Shown here: positions 1 through 11,636 of the stretch, piece by piece | Layout: every line of letters starts with the position of its first letter | Numbering within the stretch: the first letter of the stretch is position 1 | Source of the DNA: Moniliella sp. 'wahieum' | Lineage: Eukaryota; Basidiomycota; Moniliellomycetes; Moniliellales; Moniliellaceae | Assembly (NCBI GenBank): GCA_003971905.1 | Contig: RSEE01000039.1 | Location: 1-64,000, forward strand | Direction: 5' to 3' | DNA length: 64,000 nt | Made by a program: the position numbers and the translations under genes | Notes under the pieces: generated by a model | Database searches by the model: none | Told to the model about the DNA's origin: nothing | The model's input: only the letters and a program-made list of their open reading frames with translations

Positions 1-1683
1 CACTGCGTCATGCAACGCACCAAACTTGGCCTGGGTACGGGTGCAAGACATGATGTGCTCCAGCGAGGATATGACGCCGCACTTGTACATGCTGCGCGTG
101 GTGCGCACGCGTGCGGAGCGCTGGAGACCAACCTGGACCTGCTGTCAGAGAGCTTGAGGCACGGGCGGATGGAATGGCGGAGAGCCAGTTGTGGCTCAGC
201 GGGTTGCTGTGCTCAAGCACATTGCGACCATCGGCAGCGTCCAGCTTCTGGAGTAGCTCCTGTCGACTTTGCTCCCACATCTCCTCTGGCAGCGCTGGCG
301 TTGCTTCGTAAATGCGTTGCCGTTGCCGTTGGCGGTCCCGAACGGTCAACAAGTGGTAAAAGATAGTCGTTGACCTCGTTGGCCGCGGCACGGACGTGGG
401 CGCGATATACGAGTAAAGGGGCTGCCAATCCTCCCATCCGGAGAGGCAGGCTCTTCATGAGCATGTCGAAGTGGTCGTCCTTGGCACCTTGGGGTCTTCG
501 TCGCCGGATCCGGAACTCCATACAGATGAAGGCATCAATCTCGGCCAGCACGTCGTCTAGCTCTCCTTCCATCTGCATGGTGCGGAGCAGGTGGCGCAGC
601 TTGGTCCGAGTGCTGAGCCGCCATAGTAAGAGGCGTCCCTGGCGGGTGATGTCCTCAAACTTAGGCATGTTCTCCTCAGACTGGCCAGTTGGGCCCGGAG
701 CCACGATCGACGACAGTCTACCCCCCACACAGGTGCCCACAGAACCTGCAGACCATCCTCCCGAATCTGGTCCCAGTCCCGCTCGACACACTTGCGCAGG
801 TTGAGCTTGAGGCCTGACGCGTCGTCTTCCAAAATCTCCGCGTCTAGGCCGGTAATGCCTGACCCTGGACCGAAAATCGTAATGTCATCCAGGTATGCCA
901 TCACCAGGTGCCCCGGCGGCAGGTCCTTTTCCAGTTTCCTCCAGCATGGGCCGCACCAGTGCGATGGAGAAAAAAGGGGCGAGGGGGGTGCCCTGCCTAC
1001 GCCCTGCCGACAGGACGCTGGTCTCATTTCCGCCCGACGCGACCCAAGCTGGATGGGGGAACCATAGATCCATCGGCCCAATGTGAGGAGATGGGGGGCG
1101 TAGGCATGAAGCGCCTTGGCAAAAAGTGTGCGACGGCGCACAGTGTTGAAGCGTTGGTAAAGTCGAGCATGGCGACGTGGCTGAAGTCGCCCAGTTCCGC
1201 ATCGTTCTCGCGCTGTCATGCGCTCGACCATCCGTACGATAGCTCCACCCGTTCTGCGAGGCTACTCCCAACTGGGTGGAGAGAAGCCAGCGTTGGGGGC
1301 GATCGCTCGAGCGATGGCCTTTTGGCGCACAGGGGCAGATCAGCTCCCCACAGGCGATGGGGCGGATACCTCCCGATGCCTTCTCCAGGGGGGTAAAGCG
1401 GGAGGCCAACAAGAGCTCGCGTCCAGGGGCAGTGCCGTGGTAAATACTCTTGGTGAGGGCGGTGAGAAAGGCGGCGAAGCGATCGCATTCAAGGGCTGTT
1501 TTCAGGAGGGCTGGGTCCACCCGGATAGACCTGCCCCAACGTCCATTCGAACGTGGTAATCAAAGCAGCAAACTCGATTTCGTCCAAGTCCACCACGATG
1601 CGGTTACTGCCGTCGGTGTGAGGGTGGTGCCCGGCGGTACCACGCGGCCTGTGTGTTCTCTGTACCGTGAGCGCGCCTGTCAT
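1..1683 (-). pseudogene. Decayed retrotransposon reverse transcriptase fragment
   Basis: Conserved reverse-transcriptase blocks lie in order on the minus strand but in different frames: FTPLEKASGGIRPIACGEL (about 1380-1320), a DFTNAFNTV-like block near 1140, RQGTPLAPFF near 970, and the catalytic AYLDDITIFG (YxDD-type) near 890. Downstream is a region with HLLRTM and LRMGGLAAPL that continues towards position 1. The GIRPIA and YLDD motifs are established RT signatures. The family is not certain; it resembles non-LTR or unclassified fungal RTs, and no endonuclease, integrase or RNase H is visible. At least three frame changes and truncation by the window edge suggest a dead copy, although some breaks may be assembly indels. 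Confidence 0.75.
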
Positions 1684-2580
1684 TCAACGTGATTCTGTCA
1701 CTCGGGTCGAGGCGATGCGCCCGAGACCGGGGAAACGCAGGTCGCTTCTTTGCGCGTATCGACCGCGTAGTTGGCATGTGGGAGCAAACGCAGGCATCGA
1801 CCACGAAGCTCATGCTTGGACTGTCTTACTGCGCGCGCTACCGCAAAAAAGACGCGGTCCTCCTCGCTGGTTTGGCCCACATCCGCGGTATTACACGCGC
1901 GCGGACACTTGTCGATCTTGACCTCAAGAATACTGTGTACTGACAGCTGTCATAGTTTGGCTGATCTCGCTCCCATTTCCAATTTCTTTGTCTCGAGCGT
2001 CTCGCTCCTTCCCTGTTCCTTCCACTTCGCACCATGTCCTCTGTTCTTGCTTCTTCCCACGAACGATTGCTACACCCCTTGGCCTAGTCCGATCCTGGTC
2101 TCCCTCGCCTTAGCCCCGACTGTGACAACAGCTACCCTGCGACGCCATATCGACCAGCCAAGTCCACACGTCGCCGTGGTGACCGGCACGCAAGGCCAAC
2201 GGTCCAGGGTACTGCACTTTCCATTAACTCAAAAGGCATTCTAATGCGGACTGTCGCGCTCTGCATCCGACCTGCCGGCCCTATCGCGTGGTCCTAAGCC
2301 TGTGGAAACTTCGCTACGCTCACTGTGAGGGAACGCAGCCGGCCCGTATGCTCCTTCTGTCACGCTGACTTGCTCCGCGCCCTCGAAAGCGCCGTCCTTG
2401 TCGTCTCATCCGGTCACTTACCCCGTCATTCAGCTGGATGCGCCTGCCCCACAACACAAGGTACTCGCGTGGTTCCGTCACTGGCGCCGCCACAGCCACC
2501 ACCACTCGCGCCCTCCACTCCCTTGTTGTCGGCAGCGGAGCGGCGCGAGTATGGTTCGCAGCTCTGAGGGTTATCCAAGA
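1684..2580. other. Unassigned region between RT remnant and ABC-tail copy
   Basis: No ORF here resembles a recognised protein, and no RNA gene or clear repeat is seen. It may hold the 5' part of the retroelement, whose coding sequence runs away from it on the minus strand. Confidence 0.4.
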
Positions 2581-2582
2581 CG

Positions 2583-2700
2583 TGGAAGAATGGCTACTGC
2601 CATCGCAAATACTTCTATCGCATGGCCCAGCACACTCGGGCACGTTCGACACGTTGGTCCAGATGGCAGAGGCGAGTGCCAGGCAGAGCTCAGGCTGAGC
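2583..2700 (+). pseudogene. ABC transporter C-terminal fragment
   Basis: The frame starting near 2590 reads through HSGTFDTLVQMAEASARQ and then a stop, matching the end of the ABCC transporter at 19593 (HSGVFDTLVQMAEASASQ). Upstream there is no nucleotide-binding domain, so this is only the tail of a lost paralogue or a copied fragment. The neighbouring RT remnant could have replaced the rest of the gene, but that is inference. Confidence 0.7.
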
Positions 2701-3125
2701 GACGAGTGATTTGGTGACGCCGGTGACAGGTGACGATCAGGCTCAGGCTTGCTACCTTGAGCAACAAAACATCCTCCTTTTTTGCACCTTTCTCTATAGC
2801 CTGTTTCCGTTTTCCAGGCTTTTCCCCTCTCCCCTCCTCCAATTCCCGTTTCTGTTGAGGGCCGACGATCTGGTTCGTCGTCGGTTGCATCTGTTTTCTG
2901 CCATAGTTGGTCCAGAACGAAAGGGCAGCAATGGTGCTGTGGCCCGTGGGGTGTGAGAGAGGGGAGATAGGAGATGGGAGATAGGATCCACCCATGTGGA
3001 CCGCAGGGTGCGCGTGCGAGCGGATCGGACGCCCCGTTGCGCGTTGGGCAAGAGGTGTGTGACGGAGTCTGAGCGGCGCTCTGGCAGGCTTGGCACAGTA
3101 GGGTTGCCCCCAATTATAAGCCTGG
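2583..3125 (+). repeat. Diverged copy of the ABC transporter 3' end and downstream flank
   Basis: Read on the plus strand, this stretch aligns to the reverse complement of about 19700-19160: the last codons, stop and roughly 450 bases of 3' flank of the ABCC gene. Shared landmarks in the same order are the codons for FDTLVQMAEAS, a GAGCAACAAA block, a pyrimidine-rich run, GGTGCTGTGGCCCG, GGATCCACCCATGTGG, and TTGGCACAGTAGGGTT. By eye the identity is about three quarters to four fifths. The coding part has a 14-base insertion and frame breaks, so it is not a functional C-terminus. Similarity stops upstream of about 2580. It ends about 200 bases before the YVC1-like start, so it may now serve as part of that gene's 5' region. 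Confidence 0.8.
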
Positions 3126-3323
3126 CGTCGCCAGCCTGCCAGCGCACATGCCCGGCACGGCGGCAGTGTGCACGCCCCTACACAGCCCTGCGTGTGCGGT
3201 GTCCGTGCGGTGTCTGCCGTGTCGCACGCAGTACGCAATGGGCGCCCATTGTAGACCACACCCACACCACCCACCCCCCACCGGCTGTGCTTGGCGTCTG
3301 CTGCCGCCCACCACCCCTCCGCC

Positions 3324-5312
3324 ATGTCCGACCAAGAGCCGCTGCTGCTCCCGGCCGAGCGGGCCATGGCGTCCGTCGACCTGCCCCAGCCCAGCCCCGA
3401 GGTGGTCAGCGCGCTGATTGGCCGCTACCGCCTGCTGATCACAACGAACTGATCCCCGACCCCATCAACCCCGACAACATCACTTCCCGCGACGGCATTG
3501 TGACGCCCGCGGTGGAGCGTGCGTTTGCCCAGGCCGATGTGTGGCCGCAAGCTGGTCCATTTGCGCTGATTGAGGCCAGTCGTGACAACCGCTACTTGGC
3601 GCGTCGGCTGGGCGGCAGTCCGTTGGTGACCCAACGTGCGTTGGTGGCGGAAGTGTTGGCGCGTCGGTTGACCGCACGCAGCGAGCTCGCCTGGCGCTTG
3701 GCACTCAAAGACCGTCGTGGTGGTCAGGCGGCCCTGACGGCGGGCCGTATGGGTCAGCTAGACAGTCCGTGGGAACTCGACGCTGCCCACTTGAGTTTGA
3801 CGCGCAAGTACCAGCGTCTGGATGGCGAGGGCCAAGCTACCGATCCGGCATCGACGCTCGAGGCTGGTGTGGATGGCAACTGCCTTTTTTCCTTGCCTCG
3901 CCCGAGGTGCAGGGATGCGTGCGCGCACTCTGGACCGGCCACTTGGTCAAGACGTACACGCCCGATGGCGAAACCAAGATTTTGCCCTACCATGAAACGG
4001 AGGCGTTCCTGCCGTCGGATGCAGGTGGTTGGGACCTGGCCAAATTTTGGTTGCGCCACTTTAACCCGCAGCGCTTGGGCACGCCCATGTACTCCTACTG
4101 GATCTCCATCACGCTGTGGGTGGTGTTTTTGATTGTACACTCTCTCGATGCGCGCGGTCAAGGAGTTTGATATTTGGGAAGCGTCCTTGTGGGTGTTTGC
4201 GCTGGGATTCCTCTTTGAAGATATTTCGCGCTGGTTCAAACTGGGTGGGTTGGACAAGGTGGACTTTTGGGTGATTGTGGACCTGTTGACCGACTCGCTT
4301 TTTGTCGTCTCCTTTACCTGTCGTGTGCTCGGCTTTTCCTTCCCGCCCGGCTCGCAAGCAAGAGGCTGGCAACTGCGCGCGTTCCAGTTCCTGGCATGCC
4401 TCGCGCCCCTAATCTGGTTCCAGCTGCTGCGCGTGGCGGACAATGTACAGTTCTTCGGTATTGTCGAGGTCATCATCTTTGCCATGCTCAAGCAGACGGC
4501 CATCTTCTTTATCTTGTTGGTCATCACCGCCGTCGGCTTTGGCCAGGCACTGTACGGGTTGGACATGGCAGACGGACAACAAGTACCGGATCTGCTGGGC
4601 AAGCTGGCCAACTCGTTGACCCAGTCCGTCCTGGGCGACCCAGACTATGACTTGGTGGCAGAGGCGTTTGGGTATCCGTTTGGCCGCGTGCTGTACTACT
4701 GCCTGACATTTATGACCAGTCTCATCCTCTCCAACATTCTCGTTGCGTTTTTCAACTCGGCGTACGAAGAGGTGGTGGAACAGGCGGCGGACTATGCGCG
4801 TGCGTATTTGCGCAAAAGGTGGTGGCCATGGTGCGTGCGCCCGACGAGTTTGTCTACGTCGCGCCGTTCAACCTGATCGAAGCACTGTTCCTCGCGCCGC
4901 GTTTGAACGCTTCTGGCCACGCAAGGCCTACATCAAAATCAACGAGGTGGTGCAGAGCGTGGTTGTACTGCGTGCCGCTGGCCATCATTGCGCTGTACGA
5001 GGCTGGACACGACACGCAGGCTGCCCGCGCGCTCGCTCGCAGGGAGAGGAGGGCCAGGAACTGGCGTATGCCACGGGCGAGGCGCTGCTGCCGTCGAGCG
5101 AGGCGGCGACGCGCGACCCGGTCGTCGAAGGCGAGGGCGAACACAAGGTCACCCGCGTCGCCTTTGCCGAACTGATCCGCCACTTCCCCAACTCGAACTT
5201 GTACGACGACGGGGGGGTGCGCGAGCAGCAGGAGGTCACGCTCCAGGAGCTGGCCGACATCAAGGCCCAGCTGGCCCAGCTGCTGACGGCCGTGGGCAAC
5301 AAGGAGGGCTAG
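3324..5312 (+). CDS. YVC1: YVC1-like TRP vacuolar cation channel
   Basis: The inferred product of about 660 residues resembles fungal Yvc1, the TRP-family channel that releases calcium and other cations from the vacuole; yeast Yvc1 has 675. An N-terminal cytosolic domain (LVAEVLARRLTA) is followed by transmembrane stretches from about 4070 to 4790, including YSYWISITLWVVFLIV, LWVFALGFLFEDISRW, AIFFILLVITAVGFGQALYG and LILSNILVAFFNSAYEE, which is the pore-to-TRP-box region typical of the family. The C-terminus is acidic and partly coiled coil (TLQELADIKAQLAQLL). The start is the first ATG in a good context (GCCATG). No intron is seen. The frame changes near 3437, 3887, 4135, 4815, 4900, 4975 and 5045; those at 3437, 3887 and 4815 are each repaired by one extra base in an A or T run, so they look like assembly indels. 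Confidence 0.9.
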
Positions 5313-5805
5313 GTGCAGAGATATCGAGGCGGGGCTTCTTTGTGGGTTGCTGGCTATCTTTTTTTCTTGTTTTTTTTTTCCTGTTTTGCTTCTTGCTTTC
5401 CTGCTTTCTTGCTCTGTTTCTTTCTTTCCTGTTGCGTTTTGTTCTTTTTCTGGCGCAGTAGATGTGGGCATGCGCTGTGTGGGAGCGAGGCGAGGCGGAG
5501 GCATAGTCCGATAGCGTACAGAGCAGAAGTAGCTACCCAAGGCCCATGGACATGCGCATGTGCCACGTGGCGCCCGGTGGCGCAGTGGGGCGATGATGGC
5601 TGATGGGTGATGGGTGATGATGCGCGCGCGGCGCCAGGGAGCAGCACATCACAGGCCACATCACATGCGCCAGTCCCCACCCGAGCAGCATTCACTCTTC
5701 ACCACACCACGCCCTCTGGCTGAACGCACCCCCACCACCACCACCCCCACCACCACCACCACACCTCCTCCTCCTCCCCTCCTCCTCCCCCTCCCCCTCC
5801 TGCCC
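5313..5805. other. Intergenic, T-rich 3' flank then CA/CCACC-rich leader
   Basis: Pyrimidine-rich sequence (TTTCTTGCTTTCCTG-type runs, 5350-5455) follows the channel stop and probably carries its 3' end. A CACCAC/CTCCTC-rich tract at 5725-5800 precedes the next start. No RNA gene is seen. Confidence 0.5.
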
Positions 5806-8800
5806 ATGCCGCCGCTCACGCTCGCCGACGAGCTCCAGCAGCTGCAGCTGCCCGCGCCCAGCCCCACCCACACGCCCCGTCCCGCCCCATACCCATGCCC
5901 TCGCCAGCACCCCACCCTCCCCCCCCGACCTCCCCGCTCCTTCCTCCCGCCCTCCCCCGCCGCCTCGCCGTCCCCTGCCTCGCTGCCCCCCGCTGCCTCT
6001 TCGCCCCGAGCCCGTCCCCGGCCCCGACTCCGTTCCACCCCCCTGCCCCCCTCCTTTGGCGAGCGCTTCAAGTACCTGATCTGCACCTCCTGCCTCCTCA
6101 CCCCGACCTCGCCATTGGCATGTACCAAGATGCGCCCGACGCCCCCTCGGCTCCCCCCTCGACCCCCACTGGTCCAAGCACGCCCCTGCCCACCACTCGG
6201 CCCACCACCTGCGCCCTCGTCTCCTCCACGCCACCCCGTCTGGGCCACCACGCACAGAGCGCCTCGGCGTCCGTACCCACGTCCTTGCCCCCGCCCTGGC
6301 CAGACTCGCCACCTGGCTCACCTCCATCGACGAAGCGATCGAGTCGGACGAGTCGAGGGCCGTGGGCGCCGCGGCGGCCGCCGTCATCCTGGTCCTGGTG
6401 GCCTGGTGGCGCATGGCGGGCATGGTGTTGGTCAGTGCGGGCTTGGTCTTGCTTGCTCTCCTACGCATCCGTGCCCAGCGCCCGCATCGCGGCTGGGCGG
6501 AGCAGAAGAGCGCTCGGTCCGATTCCACCTCGCCTCCACCTTTTTCCCTTTGCCTGCTGCCTCTGCATCCGCGTCCGCATCGGCGGCCACGTGGGACACT
6601 GATATCTACACCCCTGCTTTGGCCAGGAAGTGTACGGGGTGTGGTGCAGGAGCAAGTGCAATCGCTGGCGAGCGAGTGTTGGACCCAAACCGTCTCGCTT
6701 CTCGCAGCGATGCGCAAATGGGACGTCGAGGTGCGGCAGGTGCTGCGTCTGGTCAAGGAGGCAGAGATCTTGCACCGAGGATACAAGCTCACCACTCCGT
6801 TGGTGCCCATCTCCAGATCGAGATGGCCAACTTTGATGCGACTGCAGCTACGACTGTGCGTGCGCATGCGCACGGGGACATGCGCCAACTTCCTCTTGCG
6901 TAAGGCCTTGCTTGACCAGCTGCGCCAAATGGAATTGGCCACGCGCGCATTGACGCAAGGCTTGCTAGACCTCGATGTGATCGATTTGGAGGAATGGGAC
7001 CTGTTGCGGGACATGTATGCGCTGGATGCACCCGTGCGTGCCTACCCCTCCCTAGGATCGGACGAGCTGGATTCCGCGGCCCGGTCCGACGTCGCTTCCC
7101 TCCTCCCACCCGACTGCCCATCACACTTGGCGCACCAGTGTGGTCCATGCGCCCGCGGTCTCGCGTCGCCAGCCCCCGCCCGGCGCCTCGGTCCGCAACC
7201 TAAAACGCTTATCGGGCGTGTCGATGGCCAGCCAAAACCTCAAGCTTTCCTCGACTGCTTCCACCCCGCGCACAGGGTACAAGCGCCTCTCCCTCCTCAG
7301 CCTGGCACGTCCCCCATCCTCAGTTCAACCTCGTTCGACGTGGCCAGCGGAACTGCCACCCCGAGTCCCGCCCCGCCCGGCTCGGACGAACCAACGAGCC
7401 TGACACGCGCACACTCACCCATGCCTCGCGCCGCAATCGGATCAGTATGTCCACCCTTTCTGCCCCGAGGGAGGGCAGGCTCAGCTCGTCCGCTTCGGAG
7501 TACGCACTGGCCCGCTTACCCTTGAGCGAGGGCGCAGGTGCGAGCGAGGGCGAGGGCGAGGGCGAAGTCGATCCCTCCCCATTGCACGCTCGTGGCGTCA
7601 GCTTGGGAGGTCTGCCTCGGTATGCTGTGTCCCCTCCCCTTCCCAGCGGGCCCACATGCACGTCCACTCCCTCTCCCACGGAGTTCCCTACTGTAAATCT
7701 TCCACTCGCCCTACTGGTCCCACGTTGTTCCCCTGGCCCGTTCTTCCGACCTGCCCACAATGCCCACCGCGGCCTCCACCTCGTTGGTGGCTCCGACGTT
7801 TGCTCCCGCTCCCGTTTCCGCTTCCGCTATTTCCCCTTCTCCTTCTTCTATCGGTACTATGTCTGCTTCTATGCTGCTGCTTCTGTTTCTGCTTCTGCTC
7901 CTGCTACTGCCGCTGCTGCTGCTGCTGCGTCGACGGCATCTGCTTCGCCCTCTGCCTCAGTATCCGAAACGGACGAGGCGGAGGAAGTGCATTGGGGCCG
8001 GCAAAGCGTTGCGAGCACGTCCATGAGCCTCTCTTCCACATTACCTTCCTCTGTTCCAAAAGAACCCAGCAGTGGACCCGCGCTTACCCCTGCGCTCGCC
8101 CGCTCCTCCCTCGCCCGCGCTCCGCCCGACACGTTCCCCCGCCTCCTGACCCTCTCTCGCTCGTCGCACTGCACGCAGCCCACCAGGCACTGCACTCGTC
8201 CCGACGCAGTAGCCTCGTTCGCTTGCTTGCACTGCGCTTCGATACCCCCCACCCTCCCCGCACTTGGGCCCAGGTAGAGCAGCTGGTCGCCCAGGCCCAT
8301 GAAACCTGGACGTCCTCCTCCCGCATGCTCCACCACGCGTTCACTACCGCCCTCTCTTACAACTCGTACCCACTTTTCTCCCTCTTCTCCTACTCCGTCT
8401 TCTGCTTCTGCTGCTTCTGCTTCTGCTTCCGATCCGTCGTCGGACCGCCGCGCCACGCTCGCCCTTCACCCCGACCTCGACCTCGAGCCGGAACTCGAGC
8501 CAGAGCTCGACCCACCTGGCCCGCTAGGCTCAACAGGATGCTCCACAGCCTACGCGCCGTCCAGGTCAAGTTGGTCAACTGTGCCGAATCGTGGACTGTT
8601 CCCTTGCCCATCGACTCGGGCTTGCATGGCGCTCCGCCTCATCGTACGGATCCGGCTGATCCGACGACTCTGGCCTCAGCCTCTGTCTTGTCGGAAGCGG
8701 CTCAGGACCAGTTCCGCTCCGTTCAGCAAGACTTGGCTTTGCTCCAGGCCGAATGGCAGAATGGCATGCACGCCTTGGCTCACCCTCACCCCGCGCGAGC

Positions 8801-9582
8801 AGGGGAAACCGCTGACCGTCCCAAAACCGATCTTGGTCTTGATCCGGCCGGAGCGCAGCGTCCCGCTGTCCCCCGTCCGCCTTCCCCCACTGCGACAGAG
8901 GTACGTTCGACTCGCTCGATCCCGAACAAATCCAAAATGGACACCACCAAAATGGAGAAACCCAATATGGATACCACCCAAATGGAGAACCCCAAAATGG
9001 GAAGGAGAACAAGGACGACGACTCCTGCCTCTGCTAGGGGAGGAAGAATACCTGCCTCTACCAGGGGAAGAAGAAGTGTACGAATCGGCCGCCCTGCCGC
9101 CACTGACGCGACAAGAACGGATCTTACTCCGACGTGCGCGCGCCGACGCCAAAGACCACGCACATGACCATGCCCACTCGGGACCCGCACAACGATCCGC
9201 CCCCCTCGAACCGCAGGTTATGCTCGACGAATTGACCAAGGTGATGGCCCAGCGTAAACGCGGGCCTCCCGCTAAGTCGGGTGGATCAGGTGCATCGGGG
9301 GCTTCGGCAAAGGCTGCGCCGGCCTCGGACCGTTCTGCCTTCCATGAGGCTCCTACCCAAGCTGCGCTTCCTCTCGCTCCTGCCTCGACCCAAGCCCCGA
9401 CCGACGCCCCGACGGATACCCCGACGGATGCGCTGACGGAACTGGACCGGGGAAGTGTGCAAAGTGTGCAAAGTGTGCATGTGGATCGGACAGCAGCGAC
9501 GGCGGCGCGGCTAAGGCGGCAGCGGCCTTGGCTGCTCAATGGGCCGGTCAGGTCGCCCCGTCTGACCACTTGGTTCGCGTAG
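5806..9582 (+). CDS. Vezatin-family membrane protein (Inp2-like, putative)
   Basis: A long, Pro/Ser-rich protein whose core matches the fungal vezatin (myosin-binding) family, which includes the peroxisome-inheritance receptor Inp2. Visible in order: FGERFKYLICTSCLL (about 6055-6095); a hydrophobic hairpin AVILVLVAWWRMAGMVLVSA then GLVLLALLRI (6370-6470); the family-typical VRQVLRLVKEAEILHRGYKL followed by TTPLVPIS (6730-6810); an Ala/Leu helix region to about 7020; low-complexity Ser/Ala/Pro linkers; a helical segment AAQDQFRSVQQDLALLQAEW near 8700; and MLDELTKVMAQRKRG near 9220. Several frame changes occur, for example near 6120, 6350, 6815, 7250 and 8280. The real stop may be 9582 or a few dozen codons on (about 9650) in another frame. 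Membrane placement is solid; a role in myosin or peroxisome tethering is inferred from the family. Confidence 0.65.
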
Positions 9583-10416
9583 AGGAGGAGCCGACTGCAC
9601 CCCTCCCCTACTCGTCGCTCCGCCCCTCGCCCTCGTGTCGACCATGTTGACCATGTTGACCAATAACTCCTCAGTGACATGTAACATGTGACATGTGACT
9701 TGGGACTTGCGACTTGCGACTTGCGACTTGTGTCGTTGCAGGCTGTACTTCTGCCCAGGCCTGACCTCAGGCCTCAGGGGTAGTGCTGCCCTTCTACCAA
9801 CGACGTGGTTGTGGTTGCTTGACTTGGTTTGACTTGGGTTGACTCGGGTTCACTCGGGTTGTTGGGTGAGAGAGACTGGTTTCTCGCGCTTGGAGATGAG
9901 TGATGAACGATGAACGATGAACGATGCACGATGAAGTCGATGAACGATGAACGATGAAACGAACGGTACTATAGGAAACGAGATGGAACGGCCTGGATGA
10001 GTGACGATTGAGGTACGGATTGTACGGATGTATGGATGTATGGATGTGCGGATGTGCGGAGGCCCCACCCATCCTTCCCTCCGGACGTAGAAGATCGAGG
10101 GAATGTCTCGATAGGATAGTAGAGGAGAGGTGCTGGTGCTTCTTGGGTACTATAACTCTGGTTTCTCGACTGCTTGACGTGGATGCCAGTGGGAGAGGTA
10201 TACGCGCTTTAGCGTCACGTCACTAAAGAGGCAACCAGTACAATGTGGGTCACGCGGAACCTTGGTTGCGCCCGCCTTTCTCTCGTTGCTGGTTCCGACG
10301 CGCTAGCATCCGTCACCGCCAAGAAAGAAGAAAGCAACAACAAGAGAGAGACGCATCGTTTATCCTTTAGAGAGGGGTTACTGGTTAAAAGCTAAGTAGA
10401 GATTGCAGCAACGACA
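9583..10416. repeat. Intergenic cluster of degenerate short tandem repeats
   Basis: Four unrelated short arrays sit within 400 bases: ACTTGCG-type 7-mers at about 9690-9735, GACTTGG/GACTCGG units at 9820-9862, GATGAAC 7-mers at 9900-9960, and GTATGGAT/GTGCGGAT 8-mers at 10025-10062. No ORF in them looks protein-like. The remainder up to the tRNA holds nothing recognisable. Confidence 0.75.
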
Positions 10417-10488
10417 GGGCGGATAGCTCAGGGGTAGAGCGCTTGCTTAGCATGCATGAGGTCCGGGGTTCAATTCCCTGTTCGTCCA
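10417..10488 (+). tRNA. tRNA-Ala (AGC)
   Basis: A 72-nt cloverleaf with acceptor GGGCGGA pairing TTCGTCC, including the G3-U70 pair that identifies alanine tRNA. The A box is TAGCTCAGGGGTAGAGCG, the anticodon loop is CTTAGCATG (anticodon AGC), and the B box is GGTTCAATTCC. There is no intron. A TTTT run follows at about 10493. It is identical to the copy at 37946. Confidence 0.97.
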
Positions 10489-10972
10489 TACCTTTTGCTG
10501 TTGGCGGAGCCAGAATCCTGGATCCTGGGTCCTGCCAGAATCATGTCCATGTTGGTTCCTCCTCGGCTCAGAACGATCACTCAAAGGATGTCGGGGCTGG
10601 TTGGTTTGGATTAAGAACCAACACTGCAGGTTATTTTGAAAACTCACTCGTCAACATTTTCTTTTTTTCTGACGCCCTCTGTTCCGTGCTTGCAGCGCGC
10701 TGCTGCAGTCCCGCAGTTGGATGAGCTTGGTCGCAGTCCTGCCTGCGTCCAGTGCCCACGGGCGGACCGGACTCAGGGTCATTCCCATGGAGCGAGAGAG
10801 AAAGAAAGGGAGAGAAAGAGAAAGAGAAAGAGAGAGCAGCCATCGCCACCGGTGGGAGTGTGGGGGGAAACGGCGGAATGTATTTCCGCTCTTCATTTTT
10901 TGTTTTTGCTGGATGCCGCCCTGCCCTAATCGATAATCGCTGGGGCCGTCCCCGCCCCCCCTCCCCACCATC
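10489..10972. other. Intergenic with purine (GA) tract upstream of FCF1
   Basis: Nothing coding is supported. A GAGA/GAAA purine tract runs from about 10790 to 10838, some 140-180 bases before the FCF1 start, and could be a promoter-associated element. Confidence 0.5.
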
Positions 10973-11636
10973 ATGGGCAAAGCGAAGAAGACGAAAAAAT
11001 TTGCCGACCGCAAGCGCCTGCTGAGCACCACCGACCCCAGGCTGTATGTACCCTTGTTTCTATCGCGCTGTTCTTTGTTCTGACTGCCTCCTCTCGGTTC
11101 GCTCCCACTAGCAAATCGAGCCAAGCCCGGATTGCGCGCGAGGGCAAGAAGGCCGCCACCACGCCCGAGGGCAAGAAGATTCAACATGTGACCCAACTGC
11201 CGTCCTCGATGTTCCTGCAGGCCAATACTCAGCTCGGCCCGCCTTACCGAGTCATCATCGATACCAACTTTATCAACTTTTCACTCCAGAACAAAATCGA
11301 GGTCGTGCAGGGTCTGATGGACACGCTCTACGCGGCCGCTATCCCCTGTGTGACCGACTGCGTCTTGGCCGAGCTGGAAAAGTTGGGGTCCAAGTACCGT
11401 GTGGCGTGCGTGTCGCCAGAGACCCCCGGTTTGAACGGTTGCCTTGCTCCCACAAGGGCACATATGCCGACGACTGCATTGTCCACCGCGTACAAACCCA
11501 CAAATGCTACCTCGTTGCTACCTGCGACCGCGAACTGAGGCGTCGCCTGCGCCAAATCCCGGGTGTACCGCTGATCAATATCCAGAAACATCGGTATGCC
11601 GTCGAGCGGCTCCCGGACCAAGGTATGGCGTCCTAA
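10973..11636 (+). CDS. FCF1: rRNA-processing PIN-domain protein Fcf1
   Basis: Fcf1 (Utp24) is the small-subunit processome endonuclease that cleaves pre-rRNA at early 18S processing sites in the nucleolus. The N-terminus MGKAKKTKKFADRKRLL is family-typical. The PIN acidic residues are visible in IIDTNF, VLAELEKLG, YADDCIVHR and CDREL, and the family block DPRFERLPCSHKGTYADD is present. Expected length is about 198 residues (yeast 189). One intron spans 11044-11111 (GTATGT...CTAG, branch CTGAC). A single missing base near 11408 shifts the frame between KYRVA and RVARDPRF; a TT collapsed to T would explain it. Confidence 0.95.

Noticed and set aside
2996..4132. A 378-codon ORF as the start of the YVC1-like gene
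   Set aside because: The part before 3324 lies in the duplicated ABC flank and is not channel-like; the ATG at 3324 gives a better N-terminus, joined by a one-base correction.
5692..7014. A 440-codon minus-strand ORF
   Set aside because: It is the antisense shadow of the Pro-rich vezatin-family gene, giving G/R-rich sequence; the plus strand carries the conserved motifs.
9673..9735. Telomeric or subtelomeric repeat
   Set aside because: The ACTTGCG/ACATGTG units are not TTAGGG-like, are degenerate, and are flanked by ordinary genes on both sides.
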